From Pipra filicauda (lineage: Eukaryota; Chordata; Aves; Passeriformes; Pipridae), in assembly GCF_003945595.2 (NCBI RefSeq), contig NW_024104443.1, positions 1,612,001 through 1,676,000 of the forward strand: 64,000 nucleotides of DNA, given 5' to 3'. How positions within the stretch are numbered: position 1 is the stretch's first letter; the number at the start of each line of letters is the position of its first letter. The position numbers and the translations under genes were made by a program. Shown one piece after another: positions 46,615 through 58,000 of the stretch. Below the pieces are notes generated by a model. That model made no database searches. It was not told the origin of the DNA and worked only from the letters and a program-made list of their open reading frames with translations.

Positions 46615-47493
46615 TGTTACAGGCTATAAATCCAATGAGGGAATTTTTCCTCCCTCTGCTCCACTGTAAGAAAAACAGAGTTCTAATGGGAAGGGGCAAG
46701 GGGGTCAATTAACTTTACAAAAGGTCTGGCCGGCAAAGCCGAATTCCTAACTAATGGCTGGAGTGGGGGGGGGGGGGGGGGGGGGGGAGTTTGGGATTTT
46801 TTGGGGTAGCTGTCCCAGCTCACGGGGGAAGAAGTCAGTTTTGCTGGGTTCTCTCTCTGGGACGGAGATGGGGTAGCTGTCTTGTCTCCAACTCAGACCT
46901 GCTGCGTTTTCATCGAAGAGTTTTTTTGCTCACTGGGAGAAAAAAGGAGGAGCCTTGAGACACCGTCATCTGGGAACGACAGTGAGTTCCATTGGGGGTG
47001 GACTGCTTTCCTTTCCCCCTTTCCTTCCACTGGGGGAAGGGTCCCCATTCTCTTTTCGGCTCCTCCCGCGACCCGAGACACCCCCAGACCCCCCTCCCGC
47101 GCGGTGACCGCCAGAGCCCGACAGCGCCCCCTGCAGGGCAACACCGAGCACTGCAGGCTCTGCACCTCCAGCGATCCAACAGCGCCCCCTGCCGGCCGGG
47201 ATTGGAACTGCGCTGAAGGACAGAGAAGTGTTCATTCAGACTTTTTCTTTTGTTTGAAGGGGACTTTTTGGGTATAGAACTACTGTCCAGGGCTTTTTTG
47301 TGTGTTCTGTTACTGTTCTTGCCAACATACAAATATCTTTTAATAGAGGGTTGTTATTTCTTTTGGTTTTTTTCCACACTTCCTTGATTAAAGCCCCTTA
47401 ATTTTGAATTTACAATTGCTGAGAGAGAGGAGTTTGGTTTGTCTCATAACTCATCCTCTTTAGCAAACATTTCAGTCTCTTCAAACTGAGCCA
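46615..47493 (+). mobile_element. Solo LTR related to the provirus LTR
   Basis: Plus-strand orientation, starting TGTTACAGGCTATAAATCCA and ending AAACTGAGCCA. It shares with the provirus LTR GGGTTGTTATTTCTT, TTAATTTTGAATTTACAATT, GCTGAGAGAGAGGAGTTTGG and TAACTCATCCTCTTTAGCAA, but is clearly diverged elsewhere. It contains a 23-base G run and two CAGCGCCCCCTG boxes (47122-47135, 47180-47193). No clean target duplication is visible because the flanks are CT-rich. No internal retroviral sequence adjoins it. Confidence 0.9.
46765..46787. repeat. Poly-G tract (23 G)
   Basis: Uninterrupted G run inside the solo LTR; likely variable or mis-sized in assemblies, and able to form G-quadruplexes. Confidence 0.95.
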
Positions 47494-50337
47494 CTTCTCT
47501 CTCCTCTCAAATTCTACACAGATGAAGGGATCTGCAGCAATCTCAATGCACAGCAGAAGCAGGGATGCCAATAAAAAAGGAATGTAGGAAATACAGCATT
47601 CCCACTGTGCCAGGCAATGCTGCCCTGCTATGGATTTCTAGTGCAGTGATTCGCAGATCAGTTGGATACAACTTTCCAAAATTGTACATTTCCACATTCC
47701 AGTCGTTACTCACATGGTCCTTTTCTGGGTGCTTGAGAAGAATCTCAAAACTCATCAGCAGGGCTGGAGCATTCAGAGCTGCAGCTCGTGGCAAGCACCA
47801 GTGCCTTGAATATATAAAGTGATACCTAAATAACTGGGTTAAAAGGGAATAAATCAGATTTCACTAATTCACTAGCTGATTGTTTTTGACAATTGATGCC
47901 TTTGATCTCTCTATGCCTCACTTCCCCCTTCAGTACAGAGTGAGTAGCACCATCTCACTTTCCAGACTAGCTGAAAAAAATATTCATTACTTTTCACAAA
48001 GCTGGCAGGCATAGTGATGAAAGCCCCAATAAAAAAATCCTTAATAAAATGAGTTCTATATTTTGTGCAGAATTTCAGTGATATGCAGTAAATAATACAT
48101 GTGGTTCCCCACCAGACTGATTTTGAATGTCTGCCTAGTCAGAAACATCATCCATCACTCCCACGCATTAAAGACCAAGGAGAAGAGCAGAGCTCATAGT
48201 CACGGTATTATGCTGGCAATCTTAATTTTTTGTTTCAGAGTCTTAAATTCTGTGTGTTCGACTCCACAGGGAGCCATTAGGCATTTATTTTGGAGCATGC
48301 AGTGGTGCCCAGGCTTTCTCTGCCTCCCAGCTGGCACAGTCACATGGTGGCAGACTCAGCCTGTCTCCTGCAGGGCTGCACAGGGCTCGGAGGAGCTGCT
48401 GCCCCATTGGTTCTTCTGAGGCTTTTCTTTCCCAAACTATGTTCACAGCAGAATTTTTGCTAATTTTCAAATTGATAATTATGGAAGCATAAATATGTTT
48501 CTGAGAGCAAGACGGCCCACAGTTGTGTGAAGGCTGTGTGAGTGACCTCTCATGTGAGTCAGGGTACAAAAGTACTCTGCATCAGGTGGTTTGTACCACA
48601 GCTGCCAACTGTGGCAAACTTTCAGTACAGCTTTACAGCTTCCTAAGAACCGGGCACTTTGGTTGCTCAGAGCAAGATCTCTCATTCTCTCTGGAAAAAG
48701 GCCATGCCTCCAGTTCCTTATGCACAGTGTGTGACCTGAGAGCCGGCTTGAGGAAACGTGGCAGAATTGTGGGATTCAGTCCTTTTCAGTGCAATAATTT
48801 TTCTCTTAAGCAGCAGTCTTAGGATGTGCCATGGCTGAGGGAAGCAGTAACAAACACAGGGAAGAGGGTATCAAAGTATCAAACTGAGGATTGGAGTGGC
48901 CAGGGCAGGGTTCTGCCCTTAAAACCTAAATGATAAGTGGTACCAACTCTAGCCTCTTACGGCTGTTGCCTTATCCCCATCCTGCCAAAATTCTTCAGTT
49001 CCAAAGAGTAGAAGAATTAGGTTTCTCATATGTGTCAGTTCAAAAAATAAATGTAGCCTGTAATTAATAATAAATTCCCTAGTTTGCTGAACTGTTACCA
49101 CTGACTATTTGCTAGGAAAAAAATTGTTCCGCTGCATCTTTAAAACAAAACTTGGGCACAGTGCCCTTGAAAAAGATTGCTTGTACATCATCTGTGTGTT
49201 TTTTAAAAAGTTGTACAATGAAATCAGACAGAGCTTCACTCATAGGATTTTGTGCTTCATATGCAACTAATTAGTAAGAAACACTAGTGGAATGGAGCTA
49301 AAGAAAGGAGCAGTTCAGCAAAGTGCCTTCATGACCTGTAGTATTTAAAAATAGACTGCCATGCAGCTCTCCCTTGTACCTTTCCAAATATGTGTGTAAC
49401 AAAGCCAGTTAGATGCACTTTTAGGTTTTCCAGCCACCATGTCCAGAAGTTTGCAGGTTTTGCTTGGATAAGTAGCTATCACTGGAGATTTTAAATCCTC
49501 TACACTGTCAACTCCCCTCTTTTCTTCCGCCAGTAATGCTTAGCTATACAGATGAATCTTAATTTTTCATCGGTATTAGAGAGGAGTTTAAAGAGCAGTT
49601 GCAGAGTAAATTTTACTAACAAATTTTGATAATTTACAACGGAGAAAAATATTTTCACATTTAAGAACTATAAAAAAAGCCTAATAGGCTAAGGCAAATC
49701 AGGGTGCTAAAATTCCAGGGTTCACTAGCATCTGTTTTACACAGAAAATACAGTGGCCTAATTTCGGCTCTTAGTTTTAATTGACTTGAATATTTGGTTC
49801 TGGTGGGGTTTTTTTAATTGGTACATTACATGAATCCACACAAACTGTGAGCTACTTCATAACATAATCTTTCAAATTTTAAAGTATGTCCTAATGTGCA
49901 TTTAAATAACAAAGTAACAAAGTTACTTTTGCATTGCTCAGCAGTGATCTGCTTTCCACAACCTGTACTGCTAATACATATGTAGTCTTGCAAATGAGTT
50001 CCCACACTGGTGATTATTACCTTGCCATTCAAACACACAAGTCCCTTTTCTGTAGCATGACCCAGCTTAATCCTAATCCTCTGTAGTGTGACAGACATTA
50101 CTGACCTAAAGGTTCTGAGAAAATATAAATAAATCTAGCTTTGGCAAGCAAGAAGCTGTTGCAATTTACCACATTGATCCATAAATCCTCATTGACTCTA
50201 CAGTGCACTGCTTGATTAGAAAACTACTTAATCAAGATGCTTCAAAAGGAATCAGTTTATACCTAATGCTACTTGGGGCAAGGACAACTGCTTAACTGGG
50301 ATCATAATTCCATTTAATTGGGAAACCTTCAGGTGTC
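47494..50337. other. GIN1-PAM intergenic DNA, middle part
   Basis: No gene or clear repeat recognised on either strand. Confidence 0.5.
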
Positions 50338-51405
50338 TTGGACAGGGACACTCTGTGCTGGGTTAGGAACTGGCTGGAGGGCCGGGCCCAGAGAGTGGTG
50401 GTGAACGGTGCTGCATCCAGTTGGCAGCCAGTCACTAGTGGTGTCCCCCAGGGATCAGTGTTGGGCCCAGTCCTGTTTAATATCTTTATTGATGATTTAG
50501 ATGAGGGGATTGAGTCCATCATCAGCAAATTTGCAGATGACACTAAATTGGGGGGGAGTGTTGATTTGCTGGAAGGCAGGAGGGCTCTGCAGGGGGACCT
50601 GGATAGGTTGGAGAGTTGGGCTGATTCCAACGGGATGAGGTTCAACAAGGCCAAGTGCCGGGTCCTCCACTTTGGCCACAACAACCCCATGCAGTGCTAC
50701 AGGCTGGGCACAGAGTGGCTGGAGAGCAGCCAGGCAGAAAGGGACCTGGGGGTACTGACTGACAGGAAGCTGAACATGAGCCAGCAGTGTGCCCAGGTGG
50801 CCAAGAAGGCCAAGGGCATCCTGGCCTGGATAAGGAACAGTGTGGCCAACAGGTCCAAGGAAGTGATTCTTCCCCTGTACTCAGTGCTGGTGAGGCCACA
50901 CCTCGAGTACTGTGTCCAGTTCTGGGCCCCTCAGTTCAGGAAGGATATTGAGGTGCTGGAGCAGGTCCAGAGAAGAACAAGGCTGGTGAAGGGACTCGAA
51001 CACAAGTCCTATGAGGAGAGGCTGAGGGAGCTGTTCAGCCTGGAGAAGAGGAGGTTCAGGGGAGACCTCATCACTCTCTACAACTCTCTGAAAGGAGGTT
51101 GTAGCCGGGTGGGCGTCAGTCTCTTCTCCCAGGCAACCAGCAGTAGGACAAGAGGGCACGGTCTTAAACTGCGCCAGGGGAGGTTTAGGTTGGATATTAG
51201 GAAGAAATTTTTTACAGAGAGAGTAATCAGCCATTGGAATGGGCTGCCCAGGTGGATTCACCATCCCTGGAGGTTTTTAAGATGAGACTTGATGTGGCAC
51301 TTAGTGCCATAGTCTAGTAACCACAGCGGTGTTGGATCAACGGTTGGACTTGATGATCTTGGAGGTCTTTTCCAACCCTGTTGATTCTATGATCCTATGA
51401 TTCAT
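50338..51405 (+). mobile_element. CR1 LINE, 5'-truncated, long open RT C-terminus
   Basis: Plus-strand CR1 with an open frame from 50338 to 51285 (315 codons). It covers the C-terminal [55 protein letters not shown] and [18 protein letters not shown]. The FADD catalytic box is intact. A shift occurs near the end (the usual LPREV region reads PRWIHHP), and the copy lacks the endonuclease and the RT fingers. It ends in the octamer tail ATTCTATGATCCTATGATTC. One of the better preserved repeats in the window. Confidence 0.95.
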
Positions 51406-52202
51406 GGATGACACCTGTGCATTACAGTTCAGTGCATCATCCTCATGGCAGTTTGCAGTTGTCCCAGCCCACTCTCCCTTACAGATGGTTCAAAGCAAGG
51501 TGCCCAAAATTGCCCAACACTGCCTGCCAGTGGATTACAGCGACCTTCCCATTGCTCTACAGGATTTCCCAAATGTCAGACTATTTAAAATAGGGAGATG
51601 CTTAACACAGGACAACCACACGGAAAGGTGCTTTAGCTACTTGATCAGCCTAATTTTAATGAAAATATTTAGCCTCTACAGTAGCCAAGATTCCTGCATC
51701 TTAAATAGGTTTAAGGAAAGATTAATTGACAGTTCATCGAAGTTACTATCATGTCTTTTAGATCTTAAATGTGCAATTACATGTTGTTCATTAAAAAGCA
51801 GTTTTATCTGGGACAACTGCATAAGCTGAATTAAACACATGCACTCCAAATCCAGTAATCTGGATGAATAACCAGTATTCAACATTTAATACGATAAATA
51901 ATATTAGCACATAGAACATAGAACAGGATGGAGGATGGTTTGCTGGCTTATTAAAACAAAAACAATTATTCAGAAAGCTTGTGTCTTCCTTTTTATGTGA
52001 ATTTCTATTGCAGTATGAGGTCTCTGGTACATTCTTTTCTTAAGATGCAGCTTTAATAAAAGAAAGAACATTCAGTGCCTTCAAGCAGGTTCAGATTTCC
52101 TGCCGTTGTACCCCTATGAAATTAGAGCACGTAACTTGAGGTGCTGAAGTTTGATTGCTGCTGGAAAGTAGTTGGTTGCCTGTCAGTGCAGTTATTAAAA
52201 AT
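51406..52202. other. Intergenic DNA between two CR1 copies
   Basis: No feature recognised; open frames here resemble no protein. Confidence 0.5.
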
Positions 52203-52780
52203 CACAGAATGGCTTGGGTTGGAAGGGACCTAAAAGATCACCTAATCCTGTGCCCCTGACATGGGCAGAGACACCGTCCACTAGACAAGGTTGCTTAGCA
52301 CCTCACTCAGCCTGGCTTTGAACACTTCCAGGAATGGAGCATCCACAGCTGCTCTGGGCAACCTGTGCGAGTGCCTCACCACCCTCATGGTAAAGAATTT
52401 CTCCCTAATGTCCAATTGAGTATAAAACCATTGCCCCTGTCCTATCATTATAGGTCTTGGTAAAAAGTCTCTGTCTTTCTAATAAGCCCACTTTAAGTAC
52501 CAAAAGGCCAAAATGAGATCTTTGGGAAACCTTCTCTTCTCCAGACTGAACAACTCCAGCTCTCTCAACCTGCCTTCACAGGAGAGGCGTTTCAGCCTCT
52601 GATCATCTTTTTGGCCTCCTCTGGACTCGCTCCAACAGGTCCACATCCTTCATATGTTAGGGACCCCAGAGCTGGATGCAGCAAGTGGATGATCCAAGTG
52701 GGATCTCACCAGACCACAGGGGCAGAATCACCTCCCTTGATCTGCTTCACTTCAGGCATCCCAGGAATACAGTTGACACC
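52203..52780 (-). mobile_element. CR1 LINE 3' fragment
   Basis: Minus-strand copy. Plus-strand words ATCACAGAATGGCTTGGGTT, GGAAGGGACCTAAAAGATCA, ACTTCCAGGAATGGAGCATC and GGGACCCCAGAGCTGGATGC are the standard CR1 3' region read backwards. The 5' limit is approximate. No long frame survives. Confidence 0.88.
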
Positions 52781-54239
52781 AATCTCAGAATTCCAGAGAG
52801 CTGAGATTATGACTAACTCTCAGTTAATCTGTTTTAGCTTGTACTTGCAATTAAACTGTGTTTGTCTGTTTCCCTCTCAACAAAGCATTTTTTAAAACTG
52901 GAGATATGGATCAAATAATAATACTGTGAAAGCAGAGAACACCCAACATCAGATGGACATAATGTGAACTACCCAGATGTTACAAAAATACATCCTTACT
53001 GATTGCTTTTGAGAAAAGCCTGTGATCTTTTAGAACTGATGCCATATAGACCACCTATTACAGCAGTGCCACCACAGCTTTCTTAATTGCCGTCACTGAA
53101 CTTTCTGTAAACTAGTGACTTGCCATCTTTGCAGACAGCTTCCCAACTACCTTATCTGTTTTCATTAACGTACAAGAAGATCAAGGCCACAGCTAAAAAT
53201 AACACTGCATTACTTTCAAAAGTGAGAAAGAAACAGACTGTTTTCCTTGCAACATTAGGAAAATAGAAATCAGCAGAAGAGAAAGCAGCTTAAAAGTATG
53301 CACTAAATACATTTCACATGAAGCTGAGCCTGTACTCCAGCATTTCAGAAGGCTATCCTGGAGATTTTGCTTGAAAAGAAATCAGCTCGTCAAGGATTTT
53401 AAGTTTTTTGTTCAAGAAAAAGGAGATTTAGAGAATCTTGCTGGGGGAAGAAATCTTACCTTTCGCTACACTATCATTACCTTTCTTCCCCCAAAACCAC
53501 CACCACAAGGAACCTAAAGCCTATTTTTCAATCCCAGCACCAGCAATAGCCTATTACAGCACCTGCAATAACGGTAATGAAAACTGTTTCATAAAACCCT
53601 GTGGCAATTACAGCTCTGTACAGTCTGCCCATAATAGAGGTTTAAAAGGACATTAATTATTCTCTGATCCTCAAAGTAGACTGATTAGTCATGGTGACGT
53701 ACACGATGATTCACGCTCCAGATGACTCATACAGACAGAGTAATTATGTAGCAGGACTTCCATAAGTCTCTCTTCTTTCTCTTCAAGGAGAGAGCTCATT
53801 ACAGGGCTGAGGGCTCCTGTTGTATGAATGAAAAGGAAGTGCGAAGAAAAAAGAAAACCAGTACTTCCAATCAGGTAGTATTAGATGCCTATCCTGGCTA
53901 ATTTGCATATTTAATTTGAGACACAGGTTTCCTCTTAGCTCTGACCATGTTTTATTAAGCAAATACCCTGCAGTTTTATTATACAAAATTCCTCTTTAAA
54001 TGTTTAAGCTTGACTTTGTACATGTATGTTGATTATTAGTCTTAAGAAAAAAACCCAAAAAACAAAACAAAAAAATCCCCCTGTGACATAGCAAAATATT
54101 TCTTCAGCTTCCATACAAAATAGCATTTTTTTTCTCTGCTGGTAGAACACATTAAAATTTTTACTCTATTAAGTGGCCTGTGTAACTTTTACAAAAGTTG
54201 GATACAAAAAAAAAAGTAAGCAAAAATTCCAATATACAC
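52781..54239. other. Intergenic DNA before the PAM 3' end
   Basis: No gene or recognisable repeat. Confidence 0.5.
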
Positions 54240-54265
54240 TCCAACAGCTAATGCTCTGCGAATAC

Positions 54266-54271
54266 TTTATT
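54266..54271 (-). terminator. PAM: PAM polyadenylation signal
   Basis: AATAAA on the minus strand (TGTGTAATAAAGTATTCGC), 613 bp after the PAM stop. Likely 3' end near 54245. Confidence 0.6.
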
Positions 54272-54883
54272 ACACAAATTACATTCAGCTTCTCAAAATA
54301 GTGTTCTGACAGTGATACAATCTAAAAATAAGACATTCCAGAAACACATCAAGTTAGGAAGAAGAAAAAAATTAAATAGAGACTTTTTTCTTTCCTTCAA
54401 TGCAATATAATGTTAGTGATTTTAAAAAAATAGAAGAAGACTTAGCAGCTTCATTTTCTTGTGGCACTGTATTTTCTCTGTACTGCAACAGGTTAAGGAC
54501 GTTGAAGAGGAAAGGCACAAAACACAAATTGGCAACTGAATAATTACGGGAAAACTATTTTGATGAAGCAGATAGTAAGACTTATTTACAAGATCCCCAT
54601 ATTTGATGATAAAATACTACTGCTTTAAATCAGTCCTGTAATTAGAAGACTTTGCTTTATTAAGATGTTCACATAAAAACCAACGGCACTGATATGGAAC
54701 TTCCATACACTGCTCCACTTAAAAAACATAACCAAACCAAACAAAACTTAAAGGAACCAGTGTACAGCCCCACAGAGACTAGAACAGTTTACAATTAAAT
54801 ACACAAAATCTTAAACGTGCTTAAGGGAAAAGGAATCCGACATTCTGGGTTGATTGTATAATGGGAGAACTCAAAGGCTGGTT
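54272..54883 (-). other. PAM: PAM 3' UTR
   Basis: Sequence between the stop codon and the proposed polyadenylation signal, AT-rich and without a further frame. Extent depends on that signal being used. Confidence 0.6.
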
Positions 54884-55065
54884 TCAGGATGATGAAGGTG
54901 CTGGTGGGAGTGGAGATGCTGAACACTCTTCCTCAGAATCTGTGCCATCATCTTCATCTTTCTCTTGATCACTCCCCTCTGTGCTCAGTCGGTCAAACCC
55001 TTTTCGGCTGTAGCCTTTGTGACTTGCAAAGAAGTTCCCAAGGTTAATGCCACCACCACCTTTCC
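54884..55065 (-). CDS. PAM: PAM last coding exon (cytosolic tail)
   Basis: Acceptor TTTCCACAG above 55065; stop TGA at 54886-54884. Encodes [40 protein letters not shown] and a Ser/Pro end. This is the conserved trafficking tail of PAM. Confidence 0.96.
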
Positions 55066-58000
55066 CTGTGGAAAGGAAAGGCTTTATTGCAAGGTTTGTA
55101 GGAGGGGAATCAAAATCTATCTACTAATTTAACAGTATAGTGGTGGCCTTCCAGAAACTGTTTTTAAAGATCAGCACGTGATCCACAAACACTAAGTATA
55201 GATATCATGACAGAAGAAGGAAATTCATATTTGAAGTAGAAGTTTCAAACTATTTTTTTCAGCATCCATTGTTTCATTAAGTCTTTACAGAGACTACAGG
55301 TGTTCCTACTTGTTTGCCCATAGTCTCAAAATGCTTAATTTAATTCACCAGATCCATGACTACTTATTATAGCCACCTCCTTCCCGCTGCTAGTGACACA
55401 TCTTCTTTGGTAGGCAGATAATGACAGATTAAAGGTGTTGTAAAAGACATTTCCAAAACACACCTGACCTTTGCCCACAATCCTTCCTCTGAGAAAGTTC
55501 CACCAAATCTGTTATTCAACATGAATACAGAAAATAGCCTCCAGTTACTGCATTTTAAAAGATCTTCAGTGATGAGACTTACCTCTGAGTCTGCCTAAAA
55601 TTCTGCCTGAACTTGAATCAAGTTTGTGTTCCTCATCAGCTGAAAAATAAGGTAAATTTAAAAAATAAGCTGAACTCCCCAACATACTATGATTAAATAA
55701 TTATTTTCTGATACAAAGCACAGACATTCAAACAAATCAATCAACAACTCTGAGAAGCCAGTAGTGGCAGTATTGCAGTAGTCTAGAGTGTTAGCATATT
55801 TGATATGCTATTTAGCACAACTGATATACTAAACATCTTTGAATACAAAGAGTCAGGAAGCTGCACGCTGAAATTTTCAAATAAAATACATGAAATTCAG
55901 TTGCACAGCCTTGTTAGATTGCTGAATTATTGCTGAATTGCCTACTCTGTCACAGTAGGTCCTGACCAGTGGCAGAACCGTGTTATTTGTCTCTTCCATG
56001 TACATTTTCTTCTCTGGATGAGACTGTCTTGATAAAAACAATTTTGTGATACAAAATAAGAAGCGTAGTGATAAAACTTCTATTGCAATTTACCAATTTA
56101 TGAAAAATAATGTTATTTTACAGTATGAATTAAGAACAAATTTACACTGCTTATAAGTACCAATTAAAGCTGTGGGAGCAATGGATGAAAGTGCACTATG
56201 GAAACATGTCTGACTTACAAAGTGCACTAGGTAGTAGTGAACAATAATATATAATCTCTTGTAAATGTTATCTGTTTGCATTTTGCTTATACCTCTGTAA
56301 TACCCACAGAGTCTTTTGTTCTCAGCAATTTCAAGACCCCACACTAGAAAATCAAACTATGCTCAGGTATTAATATTTATGTATTCTAGACAATATAACA
56401 GGAATACATGGTGTTTCTGAGATAACAATTTTTGGCTTGACACCAATTATATATTTTGATATATGTTCTAAAGAAGTAGTGGCTTGAGATGCACTACTAA
56501 AGGCACAGGGGGATGCAGGAGTTGTGTGCACATGATTCTTAGTTCATGTGCAACACCACTGCAGCTGTTTAGGAGGGCAAAGGGACAGTAAGATTCTCTC
56601 TTCACACCATCATCCCTCAGTGTTCAGCAAATGTTTTGAACTGGAATAATAAAAGCCTATTCTCTAAAACAGTTACTCACAGTTACCTCCATAGACAGTT
56701 GTCTTCCTCCACCGAATAAATATTAAAATTGCCAGCAGGACAACAACAGGGATAATTAGAAGAGTTGTAATAAGGACAAAGGAAACTCCGGTGCTGCTGG
56801 CCTGTTGGACCAAGGTTTGTTTATCCGCATCCTTTAGAGAGTGTGTTGATTCTGGCTTGTTTTTCAATCTCACTTCTGCAACTGCTTCTGATTCTTTAAA
56901 AAGAAAGCAATTTCTGTATGTAACCCATATGCATCAAGCTACACAGAATAAGGCATTCTAGGAAAGATCAAGCTAGTTGAGTAAGTGTTGAGTAACAAGG
57001 AAACAAAAGATAAAGCCTTACAGAGACATTTTTGGCTCTTGCTCTTGTTATCCCAAATATAAGGCAGGGAGAGTCTGAATGATACCTCTCACTAGCAAAG
57101 ATTCCCTCCCCTCTTCTCAAGTGGGGAAAGGAGAGGTGTCAGAGACAGTTTTGTCTTAAAAAGCATCCATCATTTAAAATACCAGAAATTCCTCCAAAGA
57201 TCTACTTTTGAAATAGGTGTGTGGTGCAGTATCAGTTAAGTATCTCCTTTTGATAATAACACTTCCATAAAAAATATGGAAAGCTAGTATATGCAGAATG
57301 GAAAACTTTAAAGTTCTTTTAATAAAACTATGACAAAGGGTTAAATTTTCATTACTGTTACATCTCATGAAAGAACTTTGGTTCTGTAAATCTGGAGAGC
57401 TCTTGAACATTGCATCCAGACATTCCTGACTAATTTGTTAACTCTCCACCTACAAGGAGAAAAACTATTTCAGAAAAAAACCTTTATGCTGTTTTATGTG
57501 TGTATCCCATGGCTTTGTGATAACTTTTAGCGAGTAAAACTGCCCAGCTATATATTTTGATGTTGGACTGAACAGCGTGTCTTAACAAGCAGCTGCATCA
57601 CAAACGCACTCTGAATCAAATCTGTTTTGATTCTGTATCAAAATTAAAATGAAGTTCTATTTTGAAAGAATAGCAAAAACTTCAATTTACACTCAACATC
57701 AATACAACTATAACAATATCACTGTTATTACAAGTACCAGGATAACAATGATACAGTGGAAACACACTGTCTGTTTAAGTACTAGTTATAGCCAAGGAAA
57801 ATTTTCCTCCACCATCTTGGGCAAATCTATGGTTCTCCACATATTTTCCCCCATTTCCGATATTTCCACCCCCAGCAGTACAAGCATTAGTGACAGTCTG
57901 TCAACCAGGATGCTGTGAGAGTGCAGGCCACACCTGCCCATTTATTAAGCAGAGGCTGCCACAAAGTCCATTGGCTCTTTTATTCCAGTGGAGTTGAAAG

